Assembly: GCA_963170055.1 (NCBI GenBank)
Contig: CAUJGJ010000030.1
Coordinates: 2,847,837 to 2,911,836, forward strand
Direction of reading: 5' to 3'
Source of the DNA: Halisarca cf. caerulea
Lineage: Eukaryota; Porifera; Demospongiae; Chondrillida; Halisarcidae
DNA: 64,000 bases
A program made the translations under genes and the position numbers. Numbering within the stretch: the stretch's first letter is position 1; every line of letters starts with the position of its first letter. Below the pieces are notes generated by a model that was not told where the DNA came from, searched no databases, and saw only the letters and a list, made by a program, of their open reading frames with translations. Below are positions 13,201-26,100 of the stretch, one piece after another.

Positions 13201-16200
13201 AGATATGGACATACGTACATACATATGTACATACAGTAACTACTCATGTATACATATAATGGGACAACTTGTGTGTGTACATACATACACTGCATATATG
13301 CATATTGTATGTTGTACAGTGAAAACTCCTAATGAAGGACACCTTGAGTACGACATAAATATCAGCTACTTTGTTCTTTGTAGAGAGGTTTTCCACTTTG
13401 GAAGTCTCAAAATGTATTGTAGGAATTATACTGGGACCATAAGTCATGTCCTTTGTAGAGAGGTTTATTATACTGTGTCCTCATTTGGGAGAGTCCACTA
13501 TCAGAGATGTACCGTAACATCATATAGGCATCCATACATACAGTACATACTAAATGTCCACATACACACAGAGACCAAGAGACATGTACAGGCCCATATG
13601 CAGAGGGGGTTCGGGGGGTTCGTCCGAACCCCCATTTTGTGCAGACATTGAACTGAAAAAGTGTTTCCTCACTGACACAAGGCAACCAAGTCCAAATTCT
13701 ACAACTAGAAGTGCTCATAGAGCACATGCATACCCCGTGAAGCCCTGCATGTGACCTTGATATTGCTATATATGGGACTTCAGAATCAATAGTTACGTAC
13801 TGTATACATGCTATACAGAGGCAATGCAATCATGCATGCATGCATTTGAAAGAATACGTGAGAATGAATATTGATATATAATATGCATAAGTTTTTGAGG
13901 GTGCATGTCATTGGTATATCGTATATTAGCAGTCTGGCCTGTGAACATGTCCTTCAGCCTCTTCTCCCTCCTCTCAGGTGCCTCTGACTGCTGCAGTTTA
14001 GTCTTTTTAGCCATGTCAATCTGAGATAATCAATTGATTCAGAACCGTTTGCATGTGGGTAATATTAAAAGCCTACTGAGTGTACGTCCCAATTATCATT
14101 GTAATAATACCTTACCTCCCTTCTTCGATAGCTTCCATGGTTTCTCTGACTTTCAGAGAAGGGTCGACGTCTGATCCTTTTGGGCGTTTTATTGCAGCTA
14201 CTCGTTTGCGCTAGCTTACGTACAAGGCAAAGCGTGGCAACAAAATGGCGAACCTTGCCTACAGGTGTAAATCTGACCTACGTCTCACTTTGAAAGAACG
14301 AATTTATTCAAAAGATATAAGAGAAATTTCGTACATGAATTTTTAGTAGTTTGGCTGGTAAACGAACTCAGCGTATTGTTGCTATCGATCGCAATCAGGG
14401 CAAAAAGGATATATATATATATATATATATATGAAAACCCAACCGATTGCTTTACCCCTGCTGCGCATGCGCGCACGGGGTAATAATACTGAGGTTCTTA
14501 GATGCATAAGCAAGTGATGCAACAGGGTACAATGATTGCATCATGCTAAAATTACAAGAAACTGTAGAGAATATCTACGATGTAACCCCCCTTTTGTGAA
14601 CCCTGCATACGGGTCTGATGTATGCATGTAGGATATCTCAACTGAGTCCCACATCTCACCAAATCCTGGGCCTCTTGTAGTTTAGAACAAGATAGCTTTG
14701 TGATCATCTCGTGAGGATAACCCAAATCCTTCAGTTTGCACTGAACAGTGAACATTCTCTGAACAATCTAAAACAACAAGAAGAAAATGAGAGTGGGCAT
14801 TCTAATTACAGTGAAACTCCTCCGTCTGGGCCTCTGATTCAGCCACTCTGTCACCACACAAGTCATGTGGCATCTTTTCTCAACCAGAAATAACAAAACT
14901 AAAATTGAATCAAAAAGAAGGTGCAGCACATTATGAATAACCCACTGACCGAAGACAACTGCTGAAAGTCCTTGTGATCCTGGTTCTCCTGGCCCTTCTC
15001 CAAGAAACCAAGTCTTCTTGTGAAGTCCTCAATCTTCTCCAGATCCCAAGTGACTTGTTCTGTAGTGTCTGGAGTGGCAGCTGTGCTGGATGGTGTGTAG
15101 TGGAGTCTCAGTTCTCTCTGTTGTCCTCCCGTCCACCACACAGGGGAACCACACACATCAGGACCATCCACAAAAGTGGTCTCAGAAATTGTAAACTCAA
15201 ATTCTCCAGTTTTTAGCAAACTGCTAAGATCATCAGCAATGCTCTCAAGACTGTCACTCTGCGGGTACAACACACAGTGAACTGACTGCACAACACTACA
15301 CACAGCACTGACTGCACAACACTACACACAGCACTGACTGCACAACACTACACACAGCACCGACTGCACAACACTACACACAGCATTGACTGCACAACAC
15401 TACACACAGCACTGACTGCACAACACTACACACAGCATTGACTGCACAACACTACACACAGCATTGACTGCACAACACTACACACAGCACCGACTGCACA
15501 ACACTACACACAGCATTGACTGCACAACACTACACACAGCACTGACTGCACAACACTACACACAGCATTGACTGCACAACACTACTCACAGCACTGACTG
15601 CACAACACTACACACAGCACTGACTGCACAACACTACTCACAGCACTGACTGCACAACACTACATACAGCATTGACTGCACAACACTACACACAGCACTG
15701 ACTGCACAACACTACATACAGCATTGACTGCACAACACTACATACAGCATTGTACATGTACATGTACATATCCAGTGGTCGCCCTAGAAACCTTGCTAGA
15801 CATGCTGAGGAATGTGTACTGTCATGCCGTATTTACCCAAGTTTGGGGGGGGGGGGGGGGGGGGATTATAGGCATGGCAGTACACACACATTGATACAAT
15901 GTATATCTACAAGAAGTACACAACTTACTGTAATGGAGAAAGATTCAGTCAGAAAATTATATAAAACGTGCCCTTTTAACAGAGATACACAACCAGCAAT
16001 GTATAAACAGAAGGTATATACATTGGACAGACATGTCTGAAGACACTTGAGGGGAATGTCACACACCATACCTACATACATGTATAGTACATATGTACTA
16101 CTGTGTGCATTTATACTATACACACACTTTGCAGCATGTATTATTGTACCTACAGTACTGCACACACACAGTCCTGCAAATGCTCCACAGTACAATACAC

Positions 16201-19200
16201 CTACATATACAGTACATACACTTCAATAAAAGAGATGTAAACAAATAGTCTTGTGTAGCAAGACCCCACCCCTCCATTTCCCCCTGTAGAAATGAAGGGG
16301 TGTGGTCTGGCTATGCAAGACTAGCACACAAATACACACACTGTAGAATTGGTAAGTTATGTTGTTACTGTATTTAGTTATGCCTTACGTAATTTAAATC
16401 GAAAATCGCACAGTGTCCGAGGTGGTCAAACTTTCTTACATTTATATTGCATAACATACCAATCCTATGGTGTACTGTGCATACCATACGTACATACAGT
16501 ACATATGTACGTACATACCCCCTTCACTCCACCCTACCTCAGCACGTGTGAACCACAGCCGCACCAGATGAATGTTTCTGTTCACAGTCTGCAGTTGACA
16601 GAATGCATTGTTGTGGATTGTGGTGGCCTGGTCACGAGTGTTCTGGTAAATCTGAGACATGAGCTGAGAGAGATTCTGCTCACAGTCCAGGAAAGGAGAA
16701 ATGTAGCGAAAAGCAACCAAAAGATGGTTCAATACTTGTTCGTTATACTCCTCATGTTGGAGCTGCTGGGTGATCAGTGTGTGCTGCTGACGGAAGTATG
16801 TAGCTCCTTCTGGCCCCTTGTAGTTCTTCTCCTTCAAGAACTTGTAGAAGTCAGTACTGTCACGAAGCATCCCAAAGAGGGCAAGACAATGTTCATCTTT
16901 GTCCTCTAACTTCAAAACTTCTCTGATTTTAGTGAGATACTCCTCAGATTTCATACCTGTCAGCTGTGTCTTTGTCTCTTCTGACGAAATAGTTTCGTGA
17001 ATCTCCCTCAGCTGGTGAAGTCCCTCATCCTCCAGACAGCCGGTGAGTTTGTACTGTTCACACACACCAATGATGCTCTCGAGGTAGCCGGAGAACTGAA
17101 TCAACTTCAGTATGGACTTGATCCCTCCTGCGACTGTGTGGGCCTCTACGCCTCTGAAGGCGAAGTCCTGAATGATGTGCAGCTCCTTGTCTACATCAAC
17201 GGCTCCCACATTGCTAGCGTCTTGGAAGCACCCCAGACTCCAGAGTGTCCCATACGTTGCCTGTCCTGTCAGGATGCCCTTCAGGAACTCAGAAGTTCTC
17301 TTGACAGCTCCACAAAACACCTGGAAAGAAACATATGGGCATACCAGCATGGAAACACATACTGTAGCCATGTACACAATCACTGAAACACAAAGTGACT
17401 ACTTCTACTACATACAGTATGTACGTACGTAGTTTAATGAGAGAACAGGTGGAATTAAGATAACACAAAATGGCTGATCAACAGTCATCTGATAATTTTG
17501 AACTTTAAAAGCCACACACATAATTTTTCATACATACTCTTGGGGGGCACCATCTATACAGTTATTCTTTGGCTGATCTTCACAAGGAATTATTCGACAG
17601 TAACAAAGTCTGTGGGCAGCAGCCCCTAAGTAATTAATGTGTGGGTGGACATCCCCAGCAGTTTTTAACTTGAACTACATGCTATTCTAACAAGTGGAAT
17701 ACCTTACACTATTCATCTACAGAGAATTGCAAGGGTCTCTCAAAATACACAAACAGTGAAACCTCTATAAACCGACATTCTCTCTAATCTGACCATCTTA
17801 TGAGGTACAGTCACTATTATGCTAATTAATGGTCACTCCATAATCTGACAACCTCCTAATCCAACACCTTTTTCAAGTTCCATTGAGTGTCGGATTAGAG
17901 AGGTTTCACTGTAGTAAAATTGAAATGCACTGAGAAATGTAAGGATCTTGTGCACTAATATATTTCACAGAAATTGAAATCCAACTCATTAATTAAGTTA
18001 TATGTGCATTTTCAGACTGTGGAAAATTTCTGACTATATATATCAAATACATTGATTTACGTGTAGCACACCTTGACAGAGATACCAGCTTGCACAGGTG
18101 AGGTGCTGCAAGTTTGCGGTAATAAGCTAGTAAGCAAAGACATGCTTGGAGAGGGACCGTGAGATGGCGTGACCTCCTTTGCCTCTATCTCCTTCATCTG
18201 GTCCTGAAGGTACTCTGTAAATAGATGACTGGTGTTCATGACAAAGTGAACAAGGAAGTCCATATGATCGACCAAAGGCAACAGGAAGTCTCCCAAAGTG
18301 TCGTTCAGGAGAATCAAATCCTTCATTTTCAAGGATTTGCTAAAGAAGCCTTCTTCGTTCACTTCCTCTGCTCCCAGCACTGGGGTCCTCAACAACCTCT
18401 CCTGGTACTGAGCTATACCTCTGGAGAGAAGAGCCTTAAGTGGAGGCTTTGGAAGAACGTTGTACTTTGCAAGGATCCCCAATACAAAACACCTACTGCA
18501 GAGTGAAGCAATACAGCTGGCAATTCACATGACACATGCTTGGATATGACATGAAATGCAAATACATATGTATGCACATACAATGGTATGTATTGGACCA
18601 CTGACCTAGATAGAGGTTGATAACCATGGCAACCTAGAGGACATACTGTCCCACTATCAACAAACAGACCTGTGGACTTTGTGATTAGTTGCCACGGTAA
18701 CCTTCCTGCTATTATGGTAACATTCCAGATAGGTATGTACAAACATATTATTTATCTTATACTGTGTGCATATACGTATGTACTGTACTGTATGTACATA
18801 TGGTATTATGTATAATATATACGCACATACACTGCCCTCCAAAAGAAAGTGACCACCCTGAAAATGGTGGCCAATATCAGTGAAAAAGAGGAGTCACAGA
18901 AACGACACAGACAGATTTACACATAGGAAGTCAAAAATATCTTAAACCTATCATGAATTACACTCTTATTGCAAACAAAAGTCTTTTCTGCTTCGTTTTG
19001 TCAGTTTAGGCGCTTCATACTCCTTCGAATTTTGCAGTGTTCGTATACCTATAGCGCTTGTTTTGTGAAGAACAGTAGTTAATAAAAGCAAGCACCAACT
19101 TGTTTATCGTATTTAATCTGTTGCTCCCTCCAGGGAGAACGGGAGAGTAAGTAGGAGAGAGAAAGTAAGAAAGTAAGAGTTCTAGAGCTAAGATTAGATT

Positions 19201-19776
19201 ATTTTTGCATTTTTATCAGCCATTAAGTTGTGCTATCTGGTTTCATTCTCTATTTTGTCTTGGTCTTCCGTGGGATTTTACCGAGATCTCGCCTAAAATG
19301 TTCCTTTTGCTATCCATTAGGCTCTATTTACTTGAATTGGTTGAAATAGCAAAGTAGTAGCTTGAGTCCTAAGAATGCAGACGATATCTGACGCGTACTA
19401 TTCTGCGGAAGGATCATTCACAGACAAGTCGAAGACTTGTGTTTGCAAAGTATTACTAGAGCTGTAAACCTTAGGACCTTATGTGATATCTTATTCCCTT
19501 TGTGAAGATTGGGTATCTTGAAACAAGTAATTCGAGTTAAAAACTCATGGGGGCTGCTGCCCCACGCACTCAAGTCACTTGCAAAGCATTGGAGTGTGAG
19601 TGCACAGCTGAACATTTATTGAACATACTGTTTATTGTAACTGGACAATTGTTTTGAAAACAATTGCCATATTTGGCAATTGTTTTCAAAACAATTTCTA
19701 TAACTCATTCCTGTATAAATTCATACTTCTCTATTACTAAAATATAAATTCTCTATTATAAGACTTTTCTTCAAAT

Positions 19777-19828
<52 letters not shown>

Positions 19829-22800
19829 GACGAGCGTTACTCACTGGAAGTCCAAATGAAAACAATATAGTGTTAAAAAAGTGAAAAAGAATCGATATTA
19901 TCAGCAAACAGCGCGAGTCATACAGCTGGAAGAAATTGTTATCGCTTTTGGGTAAATTTGAATTCAAATTTACTTTAACGAATTTATATTACAATCCAAT
20001 AGTTGTTGCAAAATTTAGATACATTGTTTCGCTGGTAGCTTCTTATTTCAACAATTTAGAGGTACATTACTACTTTCGTTCCTAGCCGCCATTTTCTCCA
20101 ATTACGTAAGTGGTCACTTTCTTTTGGAGGGCAGTGTATTATATGATTAGATACGTACCTATGTACATATGTGCATAAAATACTGAATGCATATACAAAC
20201 TTCAACACAAATGTACAAATGAATGAATGAAATAAAATACAGTGAAACCTCTGTAATCCGAAACCTCTGTAGTCTGACATACTCTCTAATTAAACCATCT
20301 TATGAGTCACAGTCGCCATACTTAAGAATAGATAGAGTCACTCTGTAATCTGACAACCTCCTAATCTGATGATTTTGTCAAGTCCCATTGAGTGTCAGAG
20401 TAGAGAGGTTTCACTGTATTGCAAACACGATGGCAACTATGGTACAACATAAGATGTATAGTGCATACATACATGTACAGTACATACTGTATACCAGTAT
20501 ACCTGTGGCAGTACATGAAATATAATGTTATATCATACAAAGATACATACCTCTCAGTTTCCTTGCTTCCCCTTACCAGAAGGCTTTCCACACTATCACA
20601 AAGACTGGCCATCCTCTTCTTCAATTCTTCTGTGTGCTCAGCATCAACAGTGGTTTCAATGAAAAGAGCCTTTGCTATCTTGCTCAAAGACACCTGAATA
20701 TTGGCATAATTTAGCAGTTCTGTTTGCGTCCAGTCATTGGTGACAATCTTGTCCTGCCATTGTCTGATGAACTCCTGTACACTCTGCACCCACTGGAAGT
20801 ACTGCTTCATATTCTCATCTGTACATTGAGACAAGGCCTCGTCCTCCATGGTAAGGGACTTGGTGTTGTGGAGTTCACTGTACACAGCAAACACCTGTGC
20901 TAAATGAGGTATTGCAACACTCCCAATGGTACACCATTCTGGGTCTGAGTAGGATGTTGGCTTGATTAGCTGACATGCATGTCTGAGTATATCCCAGTAA
21001 TAGGTGTAGGGCGGAGCTGGAGGCGTGGTCCAGGCTGCTTCTTCCTTGTATTTCCTGACCAGCAGTGGTAAGACCAGTTTCAGGCACTCTATGGACGATA
21101 CAACCTTAGCTGTGTCTCTCCTGTCAAGGTCCTTTAAGTCATTACTGATCCTCACATGGACATACTGAGTAAACCAAAATAAGTACAGTGGGAAATAAGC
21201 ACAATTAACCTTTCCTGATAGTTTAAATACATTTCAACCTGAGGCTCCCAAAGAGGACAACTTCCTTATAGGGATAAAAGAGGCTGGGCTAAAGTGTTCT
21301 TTATTCAGAGATTCCACTGTACTATAATGTACACAGCACAGAATCTCCTTATAATGAACCATTTACTACATCAGAAATTCATTCAAGTCTATCAGAAGCT
21401 CACAGTACAGTGAATTAACATCAATGTCTTACCATATAGGCGTTAATGGGACTTCATTTTCGTGAATTTCACAAATGAGCATGCATTGTGAAAATTTAAT
21501 CGCAAATATATGGTTAGATACATACTAGTCTATTTGTCTAATACTTGGTAGGGACTGGTCCATTTGTGAAAGTACAGTTACATTTTTGATGTGCAAATTA
21601 ATACAAGCCCCACGAAAATTATTGTTTATACAGAACAAAAGGGCTTGGGGTAGACAAAGCAAGGGGATATTACAGTCAACTCTTGCTGAGACAAGCTTTA
21701 GGGGGACCCATGCACAAAATAAGTTCTCATTATCTGAAGTTCTTCTTCTCAGGAACGTTAATACATGTACAGTACTACAGCAAACCAAACAGGACAGAAA
21801 AGATGAAATTTGTCTTAAGAGTGCTTTTCCTACCGAGGTTCTACTGCAATAAGCACTCACTATATACTGAAACATATGGACATATGTGTATACATATTAT
21901 GTATGTTACACATACCGTATGCATGCGCTCAAATTTTCACAGGATGAAACTTTCGTGGTTTTCGCGGATTGGAAGCCATGCACGAATATTTAATAAACCT
22001 GTGAAAATTTAGGTCAAGCTCTTGTGCAATGACCAAGATGGCCGTCAAAAGAGCAGGAGTCGCGGAGAAGCACTGCAGCGCCTTCGCTCATTTCTCTAAA
22101 AAATTTCATCTGCAAATTAATGAAGTCTGGCCAGTAAAAGGCTAAATAAAAGAAGGATTAAAGGGGGATCCACGAAAATATTGAAAATCAGCGATCCGCG
22201 AAAGTTTCATCCTACGAAAATTTGAGCGCATATGGTATGTACTTACTCCCATACCGTACATTTATAATATGCAGTAAAATTGCTGCTTATAATGTTGCCA
22301 ATTGGAGAGATTAGAAATGCATTGAGATATGTATGTACATGGGTACAGGGCTAAGCAGAGTTTAGGTGGCTTTCTACATATACAGGACCTGGTCTTGTCC
22401 ATGTACTAATCACACAAGTGAATTTAACCTATAAAGTATGTATACCAGGTCCTGAAGGTATCCTTACAAATAGGCCAGTGTACTCTTTAAGTTTTCACTG
22501 AGACAAAGTATAAAATGATTGCCACATTTGAGTATGATACAACCACAAATGCAATTCAGTCATTTTAAAATGGTTGATTCTATCAATAATGGCCAAGTAG
22601 AGTTTGTGTCCCTATCTAGGAAACTCCATCATCAAAGGTTCTATTACTGTACTGTTTTGTACTGTGTAATATGAAGATATTAATATATAAATAGAATGGG
22701 AACTTTAATTTTATTGTGTTTCAACATACCGTAGTCAGTAAGGACAACACTAGTTCTTGAATGGGGGAGACAGTTGATGGGGCAGCCTGAGAAGGGAAGA

Positions 22801-23040
22801 AATATACTGAGCAAACAATCAGATGACATCCCAGCAAATGGCGATGTACGTACACAAATCACACACTGAACACAAATGAGTTTCATCCTATGTATGTATG
22901 TATACACTAATTATATATTATGTGCACTGCCGTATTGACATACTTATGTACATTGCCAAGCAAGATACACTAGCTGAATACATATGTATGTGTGGAGTAC
23001 AACATTACATACTTGTAGTAAAGGGCAAGTTCACACACAA

Positions 23041-23100
<60 letters not shown>

Positions 23101-26100
23101 GTACAGTATGTACTGTAATATGCATCACTGCACATACGTACCTCCATGAATGCTCTAAAATCACTAGGAACATGCAGACCAAGCTTCTTTCTCTGGACTA
23201 ATGATTTCAAGTTGCTTACAAACTCTGACTGAACCTCCATTAGCTTAGCAGTCTCATTCTCTTTTACATATTTCAAAGAGAGCAGCTTATCACTCTTCAG
23301 ACAAAGGAGCTTTGATAGAAACTTGTGATAAGGATAATGAGACTCTCCTGCTCTCAGTATGAGGTCAGAGAACAGCTTGTGGAAATGAGCAGGACCAGTT
23401 GGCCAGCTGAGAGAAGGAATACAGTACTTTCTTCATGGACACAGCTTCACAAACTACACAGACTTAGTTGATCATACCTCTTAAAGTATTCTGCAATGAC
23501 ATCATGAAACATAGGCTCGGACAAAAGATTTTCCTGAGGTCCAACAGTATATTTAGACAGAAATTCATCATAGACCTGTGCAGGTGTAATGAATAATATT
23601 ATGAACATGGAAATATAAGTAGTACTACAATGAAACTCTCTATTCCAGACACATTGGGACCAGAAAGGATTGTCCTAATTATTGAAGTTAGAAAAGGAAG
23701 CATACGAGTTTGTTATCCAGGTGCGTGGGGGTGGTGGTATGTGGGTGGGTGTATGTACATAGATGTGTGCATTTGTGTAGGTGATGTGGGTGAGTGGGTG
23801 TTCATGTGTGGGGCGTGTGAAGGTTTGTGTGTTGGGGAGTACACACTTTGTAGACTTTCACGGAAATTTTTGCGGTACAAATATTTCACGGCTAGTCTCA
23901 TTTTTGGGATCATAAATTTTCGTGAATAAAAAAAATTTCAGTCTCTGGCTGCAGATCTTGGTTTTCTTTGTTTTGGAAGTGTTTGCTTCTCCTAATGAAT
24001 GAAATTATACCTTCATTCATATATCCCATAGGTGTAGTTTAAATAGTACTGTATGTAATCTCTCAAGAGTAAACCAGCAATAACTAGCAGATGGACTGTA
24101 GCCCTCTCAGCAGTTCTCTGTCTTTGTTAACGATATAGAAGCTTGAAGGCTATTGGCGAAGATGCATACATGGCTGTACACACAAATGTGTATGCATATT
24201 CATGTAAAATACAATAGTAAACTCTCACATTAGCCTTTTGGCCGATTTTCGAGTGCATATGTGTGACTACACAGTATAATTACAGTCTGTGCATCCGCCC
24301 ACACAAGAGCTTACTGTTCGAGATAAGTTGCCAAGTTTCCTCGCATAAATCAGGAACTGGTCCATTTTCATTTTTGGCACTTCACTACGCAATCTCTGCA
24401 GGAACTAAAACAAGAATGCCAGAAAAATGTGAACTTAACTGAAAATTGAATACAAGCAAAGCAGCCTAACAGCTAAGAGGCTGGCATAAATCACAAACAA
24501 CTTCAAATATCCTGGCTGAAATGATTTGCTTACATAAATGCATTCAACACTTGCATGTGTTTGCAAAGAATTACCAACTGACATACATACTTGTACAGTG
24601 CTAGAAATAATGATCAATATTCAGAAGTTTTCCGACCATGCATTTTTGGCATTTTCTCCAACCCTAAGAATTTGGATCAGACATAAATTTTGTCTGAGCA
24701 CAAACATGGTACCAATAGTTGTGATGCTGCATGAAGTGTTGTGCCACTTATTATATCCTGATGTGTGTGTGGTGGGGGGGGATTATGGGTAGATCAAAGG
24801 AAAGCGTACACTGACATTTGCCATGTAGCACAGGTCACAATGTCCACACACTTCCTAATTGAGGTTAATTGGTAGTGTACGCGGCTGGAACTGATCAACT
24901 CTAGATGAGGCTGTATTCAATAACAGGAAACAGGAAATGGTTGCCAGGATACAAATTAGTTATACCATAGAAGTTGGAATTCTTGCATAGTTAAAGTTTT
25001 GCAAATTTCTCGAATGAAGAAAGTTTACTACAATGATAATCCGACTGGGTAAACGTAGACCCTGCGTTGTTTTTTGTTCAACCGACAACGGCCCATTGCT
25101 CAATAGATTAAGGTGTTCTTTGTATGAAGAGTCCTTTGAAACAGCGACCAGAGAAGAGAGGGAAGAGAGCTTTGCAACAATCTTGTAAACAAGTGTCATG
25201 TCCAATAGTCGCCACCCAGGAGTTAAACGCCAGGGTCGTTACAAAGCTGAGTCCTGTTCGCGAACCTAAAAATGCGAAAAAATGTGCAAAATCTTCATTC
25301 ACGAAACTTTAACTGTGTGAATGTTTCAACTTCTACGATATCCTGTCCAGGTGTGCTGCAGTACATTTGGACAGGATATAACTAATACTTAATATATAAC
25401 ATGCACTTTTCCAAAATATGTCAAAGCAAAATTGAAAATGTCCGATCCAAAATATTATAGTGCTAGGATATTTGTTAAACCACTGTTAATTTGTTTCTTA
25501 TCCCTAACATTGCTTTTATACAGTCTGTCATGCAGTTGAAGAATGTAAATGCATCTGTAGAAATCCATGTACATATATGTATGCACACACCAGGCCATCA
25601 CTAGTCAGAGGACAGATTGCATTGGTGTTTTTTTCACAAAAAATACACCAGGGTATCCCTCACTAGACAAACTATTGTACAACAAACTCAACAAACCACT
25701 TCGTTTAGATGTTGTTTTGACAACCATTTGAATGAGGTCTTGTCTGTATCTTTAAGCTTCTCTTTCATCCTCTGAACACCTTCAATAGCTGCTTTAGGGT
25801 GCTTCAAAAGGACACAGTCAAGCAAGCCCTTCCACCACAAGTCAAAGGCACTGAACAAGAGGGCACACCGCTCCTCCCTCTCTGGACCTTCAGGTACTTG
25901 GGATTGTTTAACAACATCACACAGGAAGTCAACACCCTATATAGTGTGCAGGAATAGACAAATAAAAGGATGGTCTCATAAAGGTTTTCTCTAGATGTTT
26001 GTGAATGTACAGCTATTATACTGTCCAACATATTTGTGTAACACATATTCAATGAAATGTTGACTTTTCAACTGATTATGTTTTTACATTTGCAATCTAA

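Larger units (their letters stand above)
18830..20136. mobile_element. 1.3-kb TA-flanked TIR transposon, non-autonomous
   Basis: Both ends carry the same terminal inverted repeat (CACTGCCCTCCAAAAG… at the left and its complement at the right), each next to a TA, as in Tc1/mariner insertions. No transposase ORF is present. The interior holds an (AT)n tract (about 19779-19826), a 23-bp-arm hairpin (19647-19696) and a 16-nt word identical to the 18S rRNA 3' end. It lies in the RNF213-like intron between exons 20551 and 18492. Confidence 0.85.

Noticed and set aside
14230..14340. Plus-strand ORF starting ATGGCGAACC
   Set aside because: Only 33 codons, with no recognisable family and no downstream exon found. 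It may still be part of a promoter region.
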